Shown: one piece after another, positions 7,369 to 15,943 of the stretch | Numbering within the stretch: the first letter of the stretch is position 1 | Layout: each line of letters begins with the position of its first letter | Source of the DNA: a virus | Virus record (IMG/VR): IMGVR_UViG_3300046167_000022 | Coordinates: 1-32,814 of that record | Reading direction: 5' to 3' (one strand) | Length of the DNA: 32,814 nucleotides | Program-made: the position numbers and the translations under genes | The notes under the pieces: generated by a model | The model's database searches: none | What the model was told of the DNA's origin: nothing | Seen by the model: the letters and a program-made list of their open reading frames with translations, nothing else

Positions 7369-9241
7369 GGTAGGCGTACAGGATTATTTAGGTATCCAGA
7401 TTGATTATGACAGAGAAGAAAACCTTAATGTGTTCTCACTAGAGACACTGAAGGATAGATATTTCTGGGGAGATGAGACACATGCCCAAGAAGCATTTGC
7501 CAGAGCGTCGGTCTATGGCGCAACGTATCAAGGACATACTGACTACAATCTTGCACAGCGCCTTTATAACTACGCAAGCAAGGGCTGGTTCGGTTTTAGC
7601 ACTCCTATACTTAGTAACGGGGGAACCACACGTGGTTTACCTATTAGCTGCTTTCTCAATTATGTTCCTGATTCAAGGCGTGGTCTTTCTGATCACTACG
7701 ATGAGAACATATGGTTGGCAAGTGGAGGTGGAGGCTTGGGTGGATATTGGGGTGCTGTTAGAAGTAATGGCGTTTCAACTGCTAACGGTAGTCAGTCTAC
7801 TGGTAGCATACCTTTCATGCACGTAGTTGACAGTCAAATGCTTGCCTTTAACCAAGGCGTAACAAGGAGAGGATCTTATGCAGCGTATATGGACATCAGT
7901 CATCCAGAAGTGGAAGAGTTTATCGCTATGCGAAAGACTACTGGGGGCGATCTTAATCGTAAGTGCCTTAACCTTCACAATGGAATTACAATCACAGATG
8001 AGTTCCTGGCCTCCGTCATGTCTGATGATAGCTGGAGGCTAATAGACCCTAAGTCTAAGCAGGCAGTCAAGACTGTATCCGCTAGGGACTTGTGGTGGCA
8101 GCTAGTACACACCAGAGCAGAGACAGGTGAACCCTACATTGTTAACCTAGACCGCTGTAACGAGGCTCTACCGCAGCCACAGAAGGACATGGGACTAGAG
8201 GTACGACAGAGTAACTTGTGTTCTGAGATTACACTACCAACCAGTGAAGATCGCACAGCAGTCTGTTGCTTGTCTAGTGTTAACCTAGAATACTTTGATG
8301 ATTGGAAGGATGATGAACTGTTTATCTTTGACATGATTAACATGCTGGATAACATCATCGAACACTTTATCGACAACGCTATGATAGACACAGGCATGAA
8401 CGTGTCAGCAGATAGCATAGAGGAGTTTAGAGGTTATGTTAGAGAAGATAAAACAGGCTTTGCAAAAGCCGCTTATAGTGCATATAGAGAACGTGCGGTC
8501 GGTCTTGGAGCGATGGGTTTTCATAGTTACCTTCAACGTAATGGAATCCCTTTTGAAGGAATGTACGCCTCCAGCTTCAACAATAGAGCGTTTAAGACAA
8601 TCAAAGAAAGATCTGAGATGGCTTCCAGAAGTCTGGCTAGAGACCGTGGGGAGGCTCCTGACATGGCTGGTAGTGGCCGTCGCAATTCCCATCTGCTTGC
8701 TATTGCCCCTAATGCTAGTTCTAGTATTATATGCGGTGGAACAAGTCCTAGTATTGAGCCTACAAGGGCTAACGTATTTACGCACAAAACTTTAACAGGC
8801 TCGTACAAAGTCAAGAACAAATACTTGGAGAAACTACTTGAAGAGAAAGGTACCAACACAGAGAAAACGTGGAAAGATATTGCTGCTGCTGAAGGCTCTG
8901 TTAAAGACCTACCGGAACTATCGGAAGAAGAGAAAGAAGTTTTCAAGACAGCGCCTGAACTTAACCAAATTTGGGTCATTGAACACGCCTACCAAAGACA
9001 GAAGTACGTCTGCCAAGCACAGTCAGTAAACCTGTTCTTTGAGCCGCCACCAGCTACAGCACCACAGGAGATCCACGATGAGTATCTGGAGTATGTTAAT
9101 AGCGTACATTGGACAGGAGCTAACAAACTCAAATCTATGTATTACCTGCGAACTACAGCGGCTAGAAATACAGAGAATGTTAACATCAAGATACCCAGGA
9201 TCAACCTTGAAGACGGAGAATGTTTAAGCTGTGAAGGATGA
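7358..9241 (+). CDS. nrdA: Class I ribonucleotide reductase large subunit
   Basis: This subunit reduces ribonucleoside diphosphates to deoxy forms with NrdB (10182). Active-site residues are visible: C98 in PISCFL (E. coli C225), N286-x-C288-x-E290 in SNLCSEI (N437, C439, E441), C303/C304 in AVCCLSSVNL (one equals C462), radical-transfer Y595-Y596 (Y730/Y731) and the C-terminal redox pair C622/C625. It is 627 aa against 761 for E. coli and begins almost at the barrel. The N-terminal ATP-cone is absent, so dATP feedback inhibition is probably lost. The start is GTG with GGAG seven bases upstream, within the DUF3310 gene. Four small genes separate it from nrdB. Confidence 0.96.
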   Translation: MTSKVGVQDYLGIQIDYDREENLNVFSLETLKDRYFWGDETHAQEAFARASVYGATYQGHTDYNLAQRLYNYASKGWFGFSTPILSNGGTTRGLPISCFLNYVPDSRRGLSDHYDENIWLASGGGGLGGYWGAVRSNGVSTANGSQSTGSIPFMHVVDSQMLAFNQGVTRRGSYAAYMDISHPEVEEFIAMRKTTGGDLNRKCLNLHNGITITDEFLASVMSDDSWRLIDPKSKQAVKTVSARDLWWQLVHTRAETGEPYIVNLDRCNEALPQPQKDMGLEVRQSNLCSEITLPTSEDRTAVCCLSSVNLEYFDDWKDDELFIFDMINMLDNIIEHFIDNAMIDTGMNVSADSIEEFRGYVREDKTGFAKAAYSAYRERAVGLGAMGFHSYLQRNGIPFEGMYASSFNNRAFKTIKERSEMASRSLARDRGEAPDMAGSGRRNSHLLAIAPNASSSIICGGTSPSIEPTRANVFTHKTLTGSYKVKNKYLEKLLEEKGTNTEKTWKDIAAAEGSVKDLPELSEEEKEVFKTAPELNQIWVIEHAYQRQKYVCQAQSVNLFFEPPPATAPQEIHDEYLEYVNSVHWTGANKLKSMYYLRTTAARNTENVNIKIPRINLEDGECLSCEG

Positions 9242-9491
9242 ACACCCAGCGTACAGAGCAAAGTTCTATATACCTGAGCTAAAAAAGTATGCTAACTGGT
9301 CTGACTATCTGGTATACTATAAGGAACAGGATGACAAGATTATGTTGTTCAGTAACTACTGTATGCAAATGTGGTCTAGTTACATGAGCAACAAGATCAA
9401 ACAACAAGAGGCACCCCTGAGCTACAAGGAGTACCTGAGTAAGTACAAGCAATTACTGGAGGATGGATACAGTGATAGACCAAAAGATTAG
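9231..9491 (+). CDS. Small hypothetical protein between nrdA and nrdB, 86 aa
   Basis: This is an unrecognised protein rich in Lys, Tyr and Glu with helical segments (PELKKYANWSDYLVYYKEQ, MWSSYMSNKIKQQ, YKEYLSKYKQLLED). The likely start is the GTG at 9231, overlapping the end of nrdA by 11 bases, with GGAG about a dozen bases upstream. It overlaps the next gene by 20 bases. It has no signal peptide, membrane segment or metal-binding motif. Its place in the nrd cluster suggests a nucleotide-related or regulatory accessory role, by position only. Confidence 0.6.
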   Translation: MKDEHPAYRAKFYIPELKKYANWSDYLVYYKEQDDKIMLFSNYCMQMWSSYMSNKIKQQEAPLSYKEYLSKYKQLLEDGYSDRPKD

Positions 9492-9675
9492 CGCCATGAA
9501 GCGCCTGTACAACGCTGAGATAGACGTGTACAAGTCAGAGGTGCAGAACTACCTAGACAATCCTGTAGGCGTAGGTGAGCATGGTAACTTGATTGAGACT
9601 ATGGACAAGCTGGTGCAGAAGATTGCTGAAGCAGAAGATAAACTGATTGTACTGGAGACACACTTTAGTGAGTAA
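9472..9675 (+). CDS. Small coiled-coil protein, 67 aa
   Basis: The start is taken as the GTG at 9472 because GGAGG at 9458-9462 sits nine bases upstream. The alternative ATG at 9463 directly abuts that GGAGG, so it could not be used with it. The product is almost entirely helical with heptad-like hydrophobics (AMKRLYNAEIDVYKSEVQNY, then LIETMDKLVQKIAEAEDKL), so a short coiled-coil dimer is likely. It overlaps the next start by 8 bases. Its function is unknown. Confidence 0.6.
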   Translation: MIDQKISAMKRLYNAEIDVYKSEVQNYLDNPVGVGEHGNLIETMDKLVQKIAEAEDKLIVLETHFSE

Positions 9676-9883
9676 TGTAATTAACCTAATGCCTACCCAG
9701 GCTACCGCTGACGAGGTACTAGAGGACTGTAAGGGTGAGTTTAATCACGTACTGGTACTAGGGTGGACTGAAGATGACGCTCTGACAGCTAAGGCTACAG
9801 AGTCTATGGACTTGAAGGAGACCATCTACTTGGTGGAAGTATTCAAGCAAGCAGTAATTATGGCAGGACATGAAGTAGAATGA
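9668..9883 (+). CDS. Small conserved-type phage protein, 71 aa
   Basis: I place the start at the GTG at 9668, preceded by GGAG with a 10-base gap. The upstream in-frame ATG at 9647 would add an unlikely MYWRHTL leader. The protein then begins MSNVINLMPTQATADEVLED, followed by a strand (FNHVLVLGWTED), a second strand and a helix (KETIYLVEVFKQAVIMAG). This start and fold resemble small phage proteins found near nucleotide-metabolism genes, but I cannot name a family. The TGA overlaps the MazG-like start as ATGA. Confidence 0.62.
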   Translation: MSNVINLMPTQATADEVLEDCKGEFNHVLVLGWTEDDALTAKATESMDLKETIYLVEVFKQAVIMAGHEVE

Positions 9884-10185
9884 GTGATGAACTAATACAC
9901 CTGATTAGCCTGTGGGCAATGAAGCGTGGTATACTTAACAACAGCACACCTTTAGCACAGTTTGCTAAACTTGTGTCTGAGATGGGAGAGCTAGGAGATA
10001 ACATAGCCAAGCAGCGTGATGTGACTGATGACATTGGAGACTGCTTGGTGGTGTTAAACACTTTAGCCATTATGAATGACACTACCCTAGAGGAATGCCT
10101 GAAGGTAGCGTACAATGATATTAAGGATCGCAAGGGACACATGAACAGTCATGGTGTCTTTATTAAAGAGGGAGATGCAGCTTGA
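9880..10185 (+). CDS. MazG-like nucleotide pyrophosphohydrolase
   Basis: This 101-aa all-helical protein carries the MazG-type metal-binding pattern: E34-x2-E37 in SEMGELGDN and D51-x2-D54 in DDIGDCLVVLN. Such enzymes hydrolyse (d)NTPs to monophosphates. Phage versions are thought to recycle nucleotides or lower host (p)ppGpp, though the latter is debated. One MazG domain is typically about 100 aa, so this is a full single-domain protein. It starts in an ATGA overlap and ends overlapping the TTG start of nrdB, tying it to deoxynucleotide supply. Confidence 0.8.
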   Translation: MSDELIHLISLWAMKRGILNNSTPLAQFAKLVSEMGELGDNIAKQRDVTDDIGDCLVVLNTLAIMNDTTLEECLKVAYNDIKDRKGHMNSHGVFIKEGDAA

Positions 10186-11177
10186 GTTTAAGATCAACTA
10201 GAGATTACTACAAACCGTTTGACCATCCTTGGATGTTTGACTACTACTCACAACAGAATCAGATGCACTGGTTCCCAGAGGATGTACCTCTGCACAATGA
10301 CGTTAAAGATTGGCAGACAATGACTGATGAAGAGAAGAATCTACTAACTCAGATCTTCCGTCTGTTTACACAGTCTGATGTAGATGTCAGCAATGGATAC
10401 GTTGATAGGTACATGCGTATCTTTAGAAAGCCTGAAGCACGTATGATGATGGGTGCGTTTAACAATATGGAGTCTATCCATCAACATGCATACAGCCTGC
10501 TACTGGACACCGTAGGAATGCCAGAGGTAGAGTACAAAGCCTTTGCAGAGTATGAGGCTATGGCTGCTAAACATGACTATATAAACTCTGTAAAGCTTCC
10601 AGAAAAGGCCGCTACAAGCTCACTTGTTCCCGATAGACGTGCTATTGCAAAAGCCTTGGCTATCTACTCAGGTTTTACTGAAGGACTACAACTCTTTAGT
10701 AGCTTTATCATCCTTCTAAACTTCCCAAGGTTTGGCAAGATGAAGGGCATGGGGCAGATTATTACTTATAGTATACGTGATGAATCTCTACACGTAGAGG
10801 CAATGACTAAGCTGTTCCGGGAGTTTATTCAAGAGAATATTGACATATGGACAGACTCTTTCAAGAAAGAAATCTATAAGGCTTGCCGCCAAATGGTTGA
10901 CCTAGAGGATAGGTTCTTGGACTTAGTGTTTGAGCAGGGTGATATTACTGGTTTAACCAAAGAAGAGATGAAGCAGTACATCAGGTACATTGCTGACCGT
11001 AGGCTGCTACAGTTAGGACTCAAGACTAACTACAATGTCAAAGAGAATCCACTGAACTGGCTGGATGATGTGTTAGGTGTAGAGCATCAGAACTTCTTTG
11101 AAGGGCGTGCAACTACCTACATGAAGGCTGGACTACGTGGGGATGTAGGGAAGGTTAAGTTTTCTAATGTAGCTTGA
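10182..11177 (+). CDS. nrdB: Class I ribonucleotide reductase small subunit
   Basis: This subunit houses the di-iron centre and tyrosyl radical that start NrdA catalysis. Metal ligands line up with E. coli NrdB: D66 (D84), E97 and H100 in MESIHQHAY (E115, H118), E167 (E204), E201 and H204 in RDESLH (E238, H241). The radical Tyr is Y104 (Y122). A Tyr near the C-terminus (TTYMKAG) could serve in radical transfer. It has 331 aa and is complete. The start is a TTG overlapping the MazG-like stop, with GAGGGAG upstream. It is the last + strand gene, followed nine bases later by the terminator hairpin. Confidence 0.95.
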   Translation: MSLRSTRDYYKPFDHPWMFDYYSQQNQMHWFPEDVPLHNDVKDWQTMTDEEKNLLTQIFRLFTQSDVDVSNGYVDRYMRIFRKPEARMMMGAFNNMESIHQHAYSLLLDTVGMPEVEYKAFAEYEAMAAKHDYINSVKLPEKAATSSLVPDRRAIAKALAIYSGFTEGLQLFSSFIILLNFPRFGKMKGMGQIITYSIRDESLHVEAMTKLFREFIQENIDIWTDSFKKEIYKACRQMVDLEDRFLDLVFEQGDITGLTKEEMKQYIRYIADRRLLQLGLKTNYNVKENPLNWLDDVLGVEHQNFFEGRATTYMKAGLRGDVGKVKFSNVA

Positions 11178-11185
11178 GTAGACTT

Positions 11186-11202
11186 GGGGGCGCAATGCCC
11201 CC
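11186..11202. terminator. Bidirectional rho-independent terminator between convergent arms
   Basis: GGGGGC (11186-11191) pairs with GCCCCC (11197-11202) around a GCAAT loop. TTTGTCT follows on the + side and a short AAGTC flank on the other, so the T-run is better for + transcription. It sits exactly between the nrdB stop (11177) and the end of the - strand gene at 11210, where it can end both transcripts. Confidence 0.85.
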
Positions 11203-11209
11203 TTTGTCT

Positions 11210-13246
11210 CTACTCTTGTTCTTCCCGACCCTTTCTAAGTTCTCTTTGTACTTCTCTAACTTCTTCGTCAGTTAAAGTATCAAAAACTTCCTCTACAATA
11301 CCGTTAGCTGCCAGCAAAGCAGCTTCTTGAGTAGGGAACTTTGCTTTATCAAAAGCAAGTAGTTTGTTAGTTAATTTAGGGTTTGTGACTATATTAGCCA
11401 ACACTACAGGAGCCACTAGAATAGATCCTCCCATAAGAGCGTCTACAGAAGCCACAGCAAGCCCTTGTCCCCCCATGCCTGCTGCCCTAGCATCACTCAA
11501 ACCTCTTCCAGGCGCACCTAAAGCTGCATACTCTTTAGATCTAAAAAGAAGTTCTCCTAAGTTGCCCTGTATAGTAGCGGATGTCTCAGACATCAAGTTC
11601 ATAACTTGTTTAACTCTAGGTGCATCTTCACCTAAGATTAGCTTTAGCCTAGCTGCATTCTCAGGTGTTTGGAATTGAGAAGCTAGATAAGAATACTTTT
11701 GATTGTTAAAGTCCCCGCCAATATCAGTAAAGATGTTTTTTAAGTAGGATTCTCTGATAGCTTGTTTAGCTTCGTCAGCAGTTTTGAAAGGTAAGCCACT
11801 AGGCATTCTTTTACTACTAGCTTTTCTCATAACTGCATAAGACTCATCTATGCTTTTCATCATAGCGGTAATCTCATCCAAACCTCCACTACGGCTTAAC
11901 ATCTTGCCTAAAGCAGAGTAAGATTCTTTCTGGGCGTTAGTGACAAACCTAGCGTTAACTTTAGGCAGGATACCGTTAATAGATACTCTATAAGCCTTCT
12001 TTAGGTCTTGATATTTAGCACCTAGTTCTGGACTTGTTCTGTCTAAACTTCTTTGAACTACTCCACGGATATTTTTAGACAGAATAGTTAACTCTCTAGC
12101 AGCTTCTCTTTGGGCACCTGTAGACCCTAGACCCCCTAAAGCAGCTATGTCTGTCTTTAGAGTCTTTTCAAACTCTAGTAACTCTTTTACAGACAAAGTT
12201 TTTAACTGGGACATAGTAGCTAAAGTATCGTCAACATACTTTAATGTAGAATCTTGTAAGTAGTTACGCAACTCCCCTTGTGATTTATTCCTAAACTTAG
12301 TAAAAGATGCTTTTAACGGAGAAAGTTCAGTACGCTGTGACCCCAGACCTTCCTGTATTTCCTGAAGCCCCCTAGAGTACAAAGTAGACATAGCTTCTTT
12401 GCCTTTGTCTATAACAGTAGACATAGCCTGTCCTAATGCTTTAGGGTCTTGAAACTCATCAGTGCCTGTTCTGTTCATTATCTCAGTTAACGCAGATGCA
12501 GAAGCATTATCTAGTCTTTCTGTAGCTTTGCCCATCTTACCTGAAGAAAACAAACCTAAGTTTGCAATGCCTTCAGCCAGCGTCTGCACAGTACTAGCCT
12601 GTCCTGTCTGTGAAGGCAGTAAAGTAGCTCCAAACTCTTCTGCTAACTTCTGAGACTCCTTCAAAGACTCTGGGCTACCTGAAGCCAGCAGTCCTCCTGC
12701 CCTAGCAATAGCTTCTCTTTGTCCTGCTTCTGCTACAACCCTGTTAGCTTGTTCACCAGCAACCATAGCTGCTTCTTTAACAAACAGTTTAGCAGCTTCA
12801 TCAGGAGACATTCTAGCTGCTTTAGCACTAAGCAGGAAAGGCTTTACCTTACTTCCTAGGCCAATTGTTACTATGTCAATACCTGCTGATATTAACGCTT
12901 GTTCAGTAGCTTCTGCATAGTCTATAGGTACTCCTTCTAAATAATCAGAAGTAATAGAGCCTCCAAAGCTACCTCCTGCTCCTCCAAGGATACCGCCTAC
13001 TACAGCGCCCACAGGCCCACCCATCAAAAAACCTGCCCCTGCCCCTGCAAGACTGCCTGATATACCTAAAGGTATTTCCATGTTCTTAGATAAAAACTCA
13101 CCGGCTGACTCAAAGAAACCCTGGTCTTCTGCTTCAGCAGGAGCTTCAGAACTGCGTATCTTTTCTAGTATTCTACTAGCAGCTTCGTAGTCTTTAGCGT
13201 CATAAGCTCTTTTATAAGCGTCTTTATGTTCTTGTAAAGTAGGCAT
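11210..13246 (-). CDS. Candidate internal virion (ejection) protein, 678 aa
   Basis: This is a large, mostly helical protein at the distal end of the late operon. After a short charged N-terminus (HKDAYKRAYDAKDYEAASRI), residues 57-100 form a Gly/Ala-rich hydrophobic stretch with GxxxG spacing (LAGAGAGFLMGGPVG). Such a segment can insert in or cross membranes, as expected of podoviral ejection proteins. The rest is Ala/Lys/Glu-rich helix with little recognisable sequence. A second hydrophobic patch (ASVDALMGGSILVAPVVLA) lies near the C-terminus. The assignment depends on composition and on position after tail genes beside two similar proteins. No lytic transglycosylase motif is evident. Confidence 0.6.
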   Translation of the reverse strand: MPTLQEHKDAYKRAYDAKDYEAASRILEKIRSSEAPAEAEDQGFFESAGEFLSKNMEIPLGISGSLAGAGAGFLMGGPVGAVVGGILGGAGGSFGGSITSDYLEGVPIDYAEATEQALISAGIDIVTIGLGSKVKPFLLSAKAARMSPDEAAKLFVKEAAMVAGEQANRVVAEAGQREAIARAGGLLASGSPESLKESQKLAEEFGATLLPSQTGQASTVQTLAEGIANLGLFSSGKMGKATERLDNASASALTEIMNRTGTDEFQDPKALGQAMSTVIDKGKEAMSTLYSRGLQEIQEGLGSQRTELSPLKASFTKFRNKSQGELRNYLQDSTLKYVDDTLATMSQLKTLSVKELLEFEKTLKTDIAALGGLGSTGAQREAARELTILSKNIRGVVQRSLDRTSPELGAKYQDLKKAYRVSINGILPKVNARFVTNAQKESYSALGKMLSRSGGLDEITAMMKSIDESYAVMRKASSKRMPSGLPFKTADEAKQAIRESYLKNIFTDIGGDFNNQKYSYLASQFQTPENAARLKLILGEDAPRVKQVMNLMSETSATIQGNLGELLFRSKEYAALGAPGRGLSDARAAGMGGQGLAVASVDALMGGSILVAPVVLANIVTNPKLTNKLLAFDKAKFPTQEAALLAANGIVEEVFDTLTDEEVREVQRELRKGREEQE

Positions 13247-13249
13247 ATG

Positions 13250-14584
13250 TTACTCTTGGTTCTTTTTTGTATAGTAATCACCGTCTTGGACAGCATCAGG
13301 GCTTGGTAAATCACTTGAGCTTCGTTTATCTCCATCTATAATAGCTTTAATCTCCCTTAGTCTAGCATTAGCTACGCTCTGAGGTGTAGCTCCTTCTGTT
13401 AAGACTCTAACGTAATCATCATAGCTATACTGTAGTTCTCTAATGTACGCATCAATAGTCTCAACATTTACTTGTGTAAGATCGTTAATAGAAGCTACAA
13501 GCTCTTGTGCTGAAGCTCTTTCGCCTTCAGTAGGATTAGACCCGAAGTTACCTAAGACACCTATCATTTGTTCTTTAGCGAGCTTATTGAATCTTTCTGC
13601 ATCAACAGCCCCTTGTGCTTCTATACCCAAGAAACTTAGAATAGCTTTGTAACTAGCAGGAACAATACCACCTGTTCTTATTCTAGTTAAAAGCTCTCGC
13701 TGTTCTTCTGCTTTTCTTAGCTGTGGAGCTAACTTTATAACTTTAGTTCTTGCTTCAGCAACTTCCTTTAACCAGAGTTTAGCTTCTTCCTCACCAATGT
13801 TAAACTTCTGCTTTATTTCAAGAGTTTCTCTTTCTAAGCGTTCCTGATGCTCATCCCTAGCTCTATCAGCAGCATCTTGATCTGCGCCACTTTGTCCTGT
13901 GGTGCCACTAATTGTTTCTACTTTGCCTGTAGGTGTAACAGTTTCTCCTTTACTATTTTTATAGATAAGTTCAGTTGTGCCGTCTTTATAAACAGCTTCT
14001 GTTACAAAGTATTCTTCTTTAGTTTGGCTATCTCTAACTTTACCCCTAGAAAAGAACCTAGCTTCTCCCGCTGTAGAACTAGGCTTAGTAATTCCCCTAG
14101 CGGTAGTAGCTGAGTCATAAATAGAGTCTAGCTGTGAAGGAGAAATACCATATTCTTGCTGTAAAGTAGCTACAGTGTCTAAGGTATTAGGAGTATAAAA
14201 ACTATCTTTGTCAACAGTTAACAACACATCTTGTATGGCAGCAGTGCCTTCTTCTATACGGTTAGCTTTAGAAGTAGTTTCTCTTTCTTTCCTAAGAGCA
14301 GTTAAGCGTTGTGTAGCCCTAACTTGTTGCTCAGGTGAACCAAACTTAACTAAAGCCGCTAACTGCTGTGCTTCAGCGTCTGGGCTGTTAGGGTCTACCT
14401 GAGCTAACGCTTGAGTCAGCTTCTCCTGCGGAGTCCTTACGTCTCTCCCAAGCAAACCACCAACACTTCTTGTCAATAGGTTCGCAGCCTGACTTCCGCC
14501 AATTAACGGTTGACCTGTTGCACTTACAGCGTTTACAGGATTATTAGTAAACAACCCTGCTAAATTACCTCCTAGTCTAGCCAT
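13250..14584 (-). CDS. Candidate internal virion protein, 444 aa
   Basis: This is a hydrophilic, helix-rich protein. The N-terminal 45 residues are Gly/Asn/Ala-rich, followed by helices with many Gln and Ala (PQEKLTQALAQVD, EAQQLAALVKFG). A central region with short strands includes TKEEYFVTEAVYKDGTTELI. The second half is long coiled coil (RARDEHQERLERETLEIKQK, then KLAPQLRKAEEQRELLTRI). AGGAGG precedes the ATG. It lies between the 368-aa and 678-aa proteins with only 3-13 bases between genes. Position and coiled-coil composition fit an internal core or ejection protein, but no family is recognised. Confidence 0.55.
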   Translation of the reverse strand: MARLGGNLAGLFTNNPVNAVSATGQPLIGGSQAANLLTRSVGGLLGRDVRTPQEKLTQALAQVDPNSPDAEAQQLAALVKFGSPEQQVRATQRLTALRKERETTSKANRIEEGTAAIQDVLLTVDKDSFYTPNTLDTVATLQQEYGISPSQLDSIYDSATTARGITKPSSTAGEARFFSRGKVRDSQTKEEYFVTEAVYKDGTTELIYKNSKGETVTPTGKVETISGTTGQSGADQDAADRARDEHQERLERETLEIKQKFNIGEEEAKLWLKEVAEARTKVIKLAPQLRKAEEQRELLTRIRTGGIVPASYKAILSFLGIEAQGAVDAERFNKLAKEQMIGVLGNFGSNPTEGERASAQELVASINDLTQVNVETIDAYIRELQYSYDDYVRVLTEGATPQSVANARLREIKAIIDGDKRSSSDLPSPDAVQDGDYYTKKNQE

Positions 14585-14597
14585 TACTTACTCCTCC

Positions 14598-15704
14598 TTA
14601 AAATAAACCTGCAAGTGCAGATAACAAACCACCAGCGCCTGTAGCTCCTCCAGCAGCAGCAGCACCTACGTTACCTTGGGCACCTAACAGCGCACTGTAG
14701 ATACTTGCAAGACCTTCAGTTCTAGCCTTCTCAGCAGCTATACGTCCCTCTAGTCCTGTCATTGCTGCTTCACCTCGTAGACCAGCACCCTCACGTCTCC
14801 CAAGATCAGCAATACTAGCAATGTTCACGGCTGGAGTCAGTGAAGCAAGTAGCTGTTGTTCAGGCGAGTATTGTAACCCTAAAGCAGCACCAATGTTACC
14901 TAATTGTGCTTGCTGTAGTGAAGCAGGTAATGCAGCAGCACCAGAGCCTAAACCAAACATACTTTGTGCAAGTCCTGCTTGTTGCATTTGCTCTGCTTGT
15001 GCTTGCTGTAGCGCACCTAGAGATGCTCTAGCCTTAGCTTCTTCCTGTGCTTGTGCTAAAGCAAACTGCTCAGGAGAACCACCAAACTGTGCTGTACGTA
15101 GACCTGTACGTCCCTGTGAAGCTAGACGTTCTTCCAATGCAAGCTGTTGACGTTGCTCTTCAGGGCGTTGAGTAGCTCTAATGCGCTCATAGACATCAGC
15201 TTCTCTCTGTGCCATAGGAGCCATAGCACCCGTTAGGAAGCCACCTACGCCTCCTAGAGCCTGTTCTTGGATACCTGATACATCTGGTACACCTGCTCCC
15301 ATACCGCCAAGTAAGGTGCCTGTGAGAGCTTGTAGCTTACGTTGTTGTTCAGCTTGCTCTGGAGATAATGTAGTAGCAAACCCACCTTCAGGTGTGGTAC
15401 TTACGCCACCAAAGCCAGTGGATACTGTAAAGGGTCTAAAGGCAGCATCTGTTTTAGCTCTCTCCCCTATGTTAAGTGCTTCTTCCTGTGCAGTCTTACC
15501 TAAAGAACTTAAATTATCAAAAAGATTATAACCTAAGCCTGCACCAAGAAGTGAGTCAGCAGCGCCTCCTGTAAAGAAGTTACCTAAAAGACCTCCAAGT
15601 CCTCCTGAGCTACCAGAGCCTCCCATAGTGCCACTTAAATCACCAAGAAGTTGATCCCCTAGTATTTCTCTTAGCTGATCTTGAGTTAAAGTTTCATCAC
15701 TCAT
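14598..15704 (-). CDS. Candidate internal virion protein, Ala/Gly/Gln-rich, 368 aa
   Basis: The N-terminal third is Gly-rich with hydrophobic patches (GGLGGLLGNFFTGGAADSLL). The middle is a Gln/Ala/Arg-rich helix (PEEQRQQLALEERLASQGRT, ALAQAQEEAKARASLGALQQ). The C-terminus is hydrophobic and Gly/Ala-rich (GGATGAGGLLSALAGLF). This amphipathic, low-complexity build is common in podoviral internal virion proteins, which leave the capsid to form a channel. A purine-rich AGAGAGAA site precedes the ATG. It follows the XhlA-like gene and starts the three-gene set at the end of the late operon. The precise role is inferred. Confidence 0.55.
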   Translation of the reverse strand: MSDETLTQDQLREILGDQLLGDLSGTMGGSGSSGGLGGLLGNFFTGGAADSLLGAGLGYNLFDNLSSLGKTAQEEALNIGERAKTDAAFRPFTVSTGFGGVSTTPEGGFATTLSPEQAEQQRKLQALTGTLLGGMGAGVPDVSGIQEQALGGVGGFLTGAMAPMAQREADVYERIRATQRPEEQRQQLALEERLASQGRTGLRTAQFGGSPEQFALAQAQEEAKARASLGALQQAQAEQMQQAGLAQSMFGLGSGAAALPASLQQAQLGNIGAALGLQYSPEQQLLASLTPAVNIASIADLGRREGAGLRGEAAMTGLEGRIAAEKARTEGLASIYSALLGAQGNVGAAAAGGATGAGGLLSALAGLF

Positions 15705-15715
15705 TTATATTCTCT

Positions 15716-15943
15716 CTATGTCAATACTGTTGTTATCACGGAGGCTGCACCTGTCACCACAACAGTAACAACAAGCCAAGCCAGACGCTCCCACTTACGA
15801 GCATGAGAAGATGCTAGCTCTTTAAGCTGCCTTAGCTCTGCTGTAGCTTCACCCCAGCGTTCACCACATTCTTTCTCATGTTGAGCTATCTTCTCTAGTG
15901 CTTCTAAAGCCAAGTCAAGTGTTTGCGTCTGATCTTGCTTCAT
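15716..15943 (-). CDS. XhlA-like / holin-type membrane protein, 75 aa
   Basis: The ATG at 15943 overlaps the previous stop (ATGA), so this start is preferred over a longer open frame. The protein has an N-terminal amphipathic helix or coiled coil (LDLALEALEKIAQHEKE, EATAELRQLKELASSHARKW). One C-terminal transmembrane helix follows (LAWLVVTVVVTGAASVI) with almost nothing after it. That layout matches the haemolysin XhlA family of phage lysis-associated proteins. A true 3TM holin is encoded separately at 23869, so this may be an accessory or antiholin. The family match is by architecture only. Confidence 0.6.
   Translation of the reverse strand: MKQDQTQTLDLALEALEKIAQHEKECGERWGEATAELRQLKELASSHARKWERLAWLVVTVVVTGAASVITTVLT

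Noticed and set aside
8533-8979. 148-aa open frame on the - strand inside nrdA
   Set aside because: It lies fully within conserved NrdA coding sequence, in an arm where all genes run +, with no start signal.
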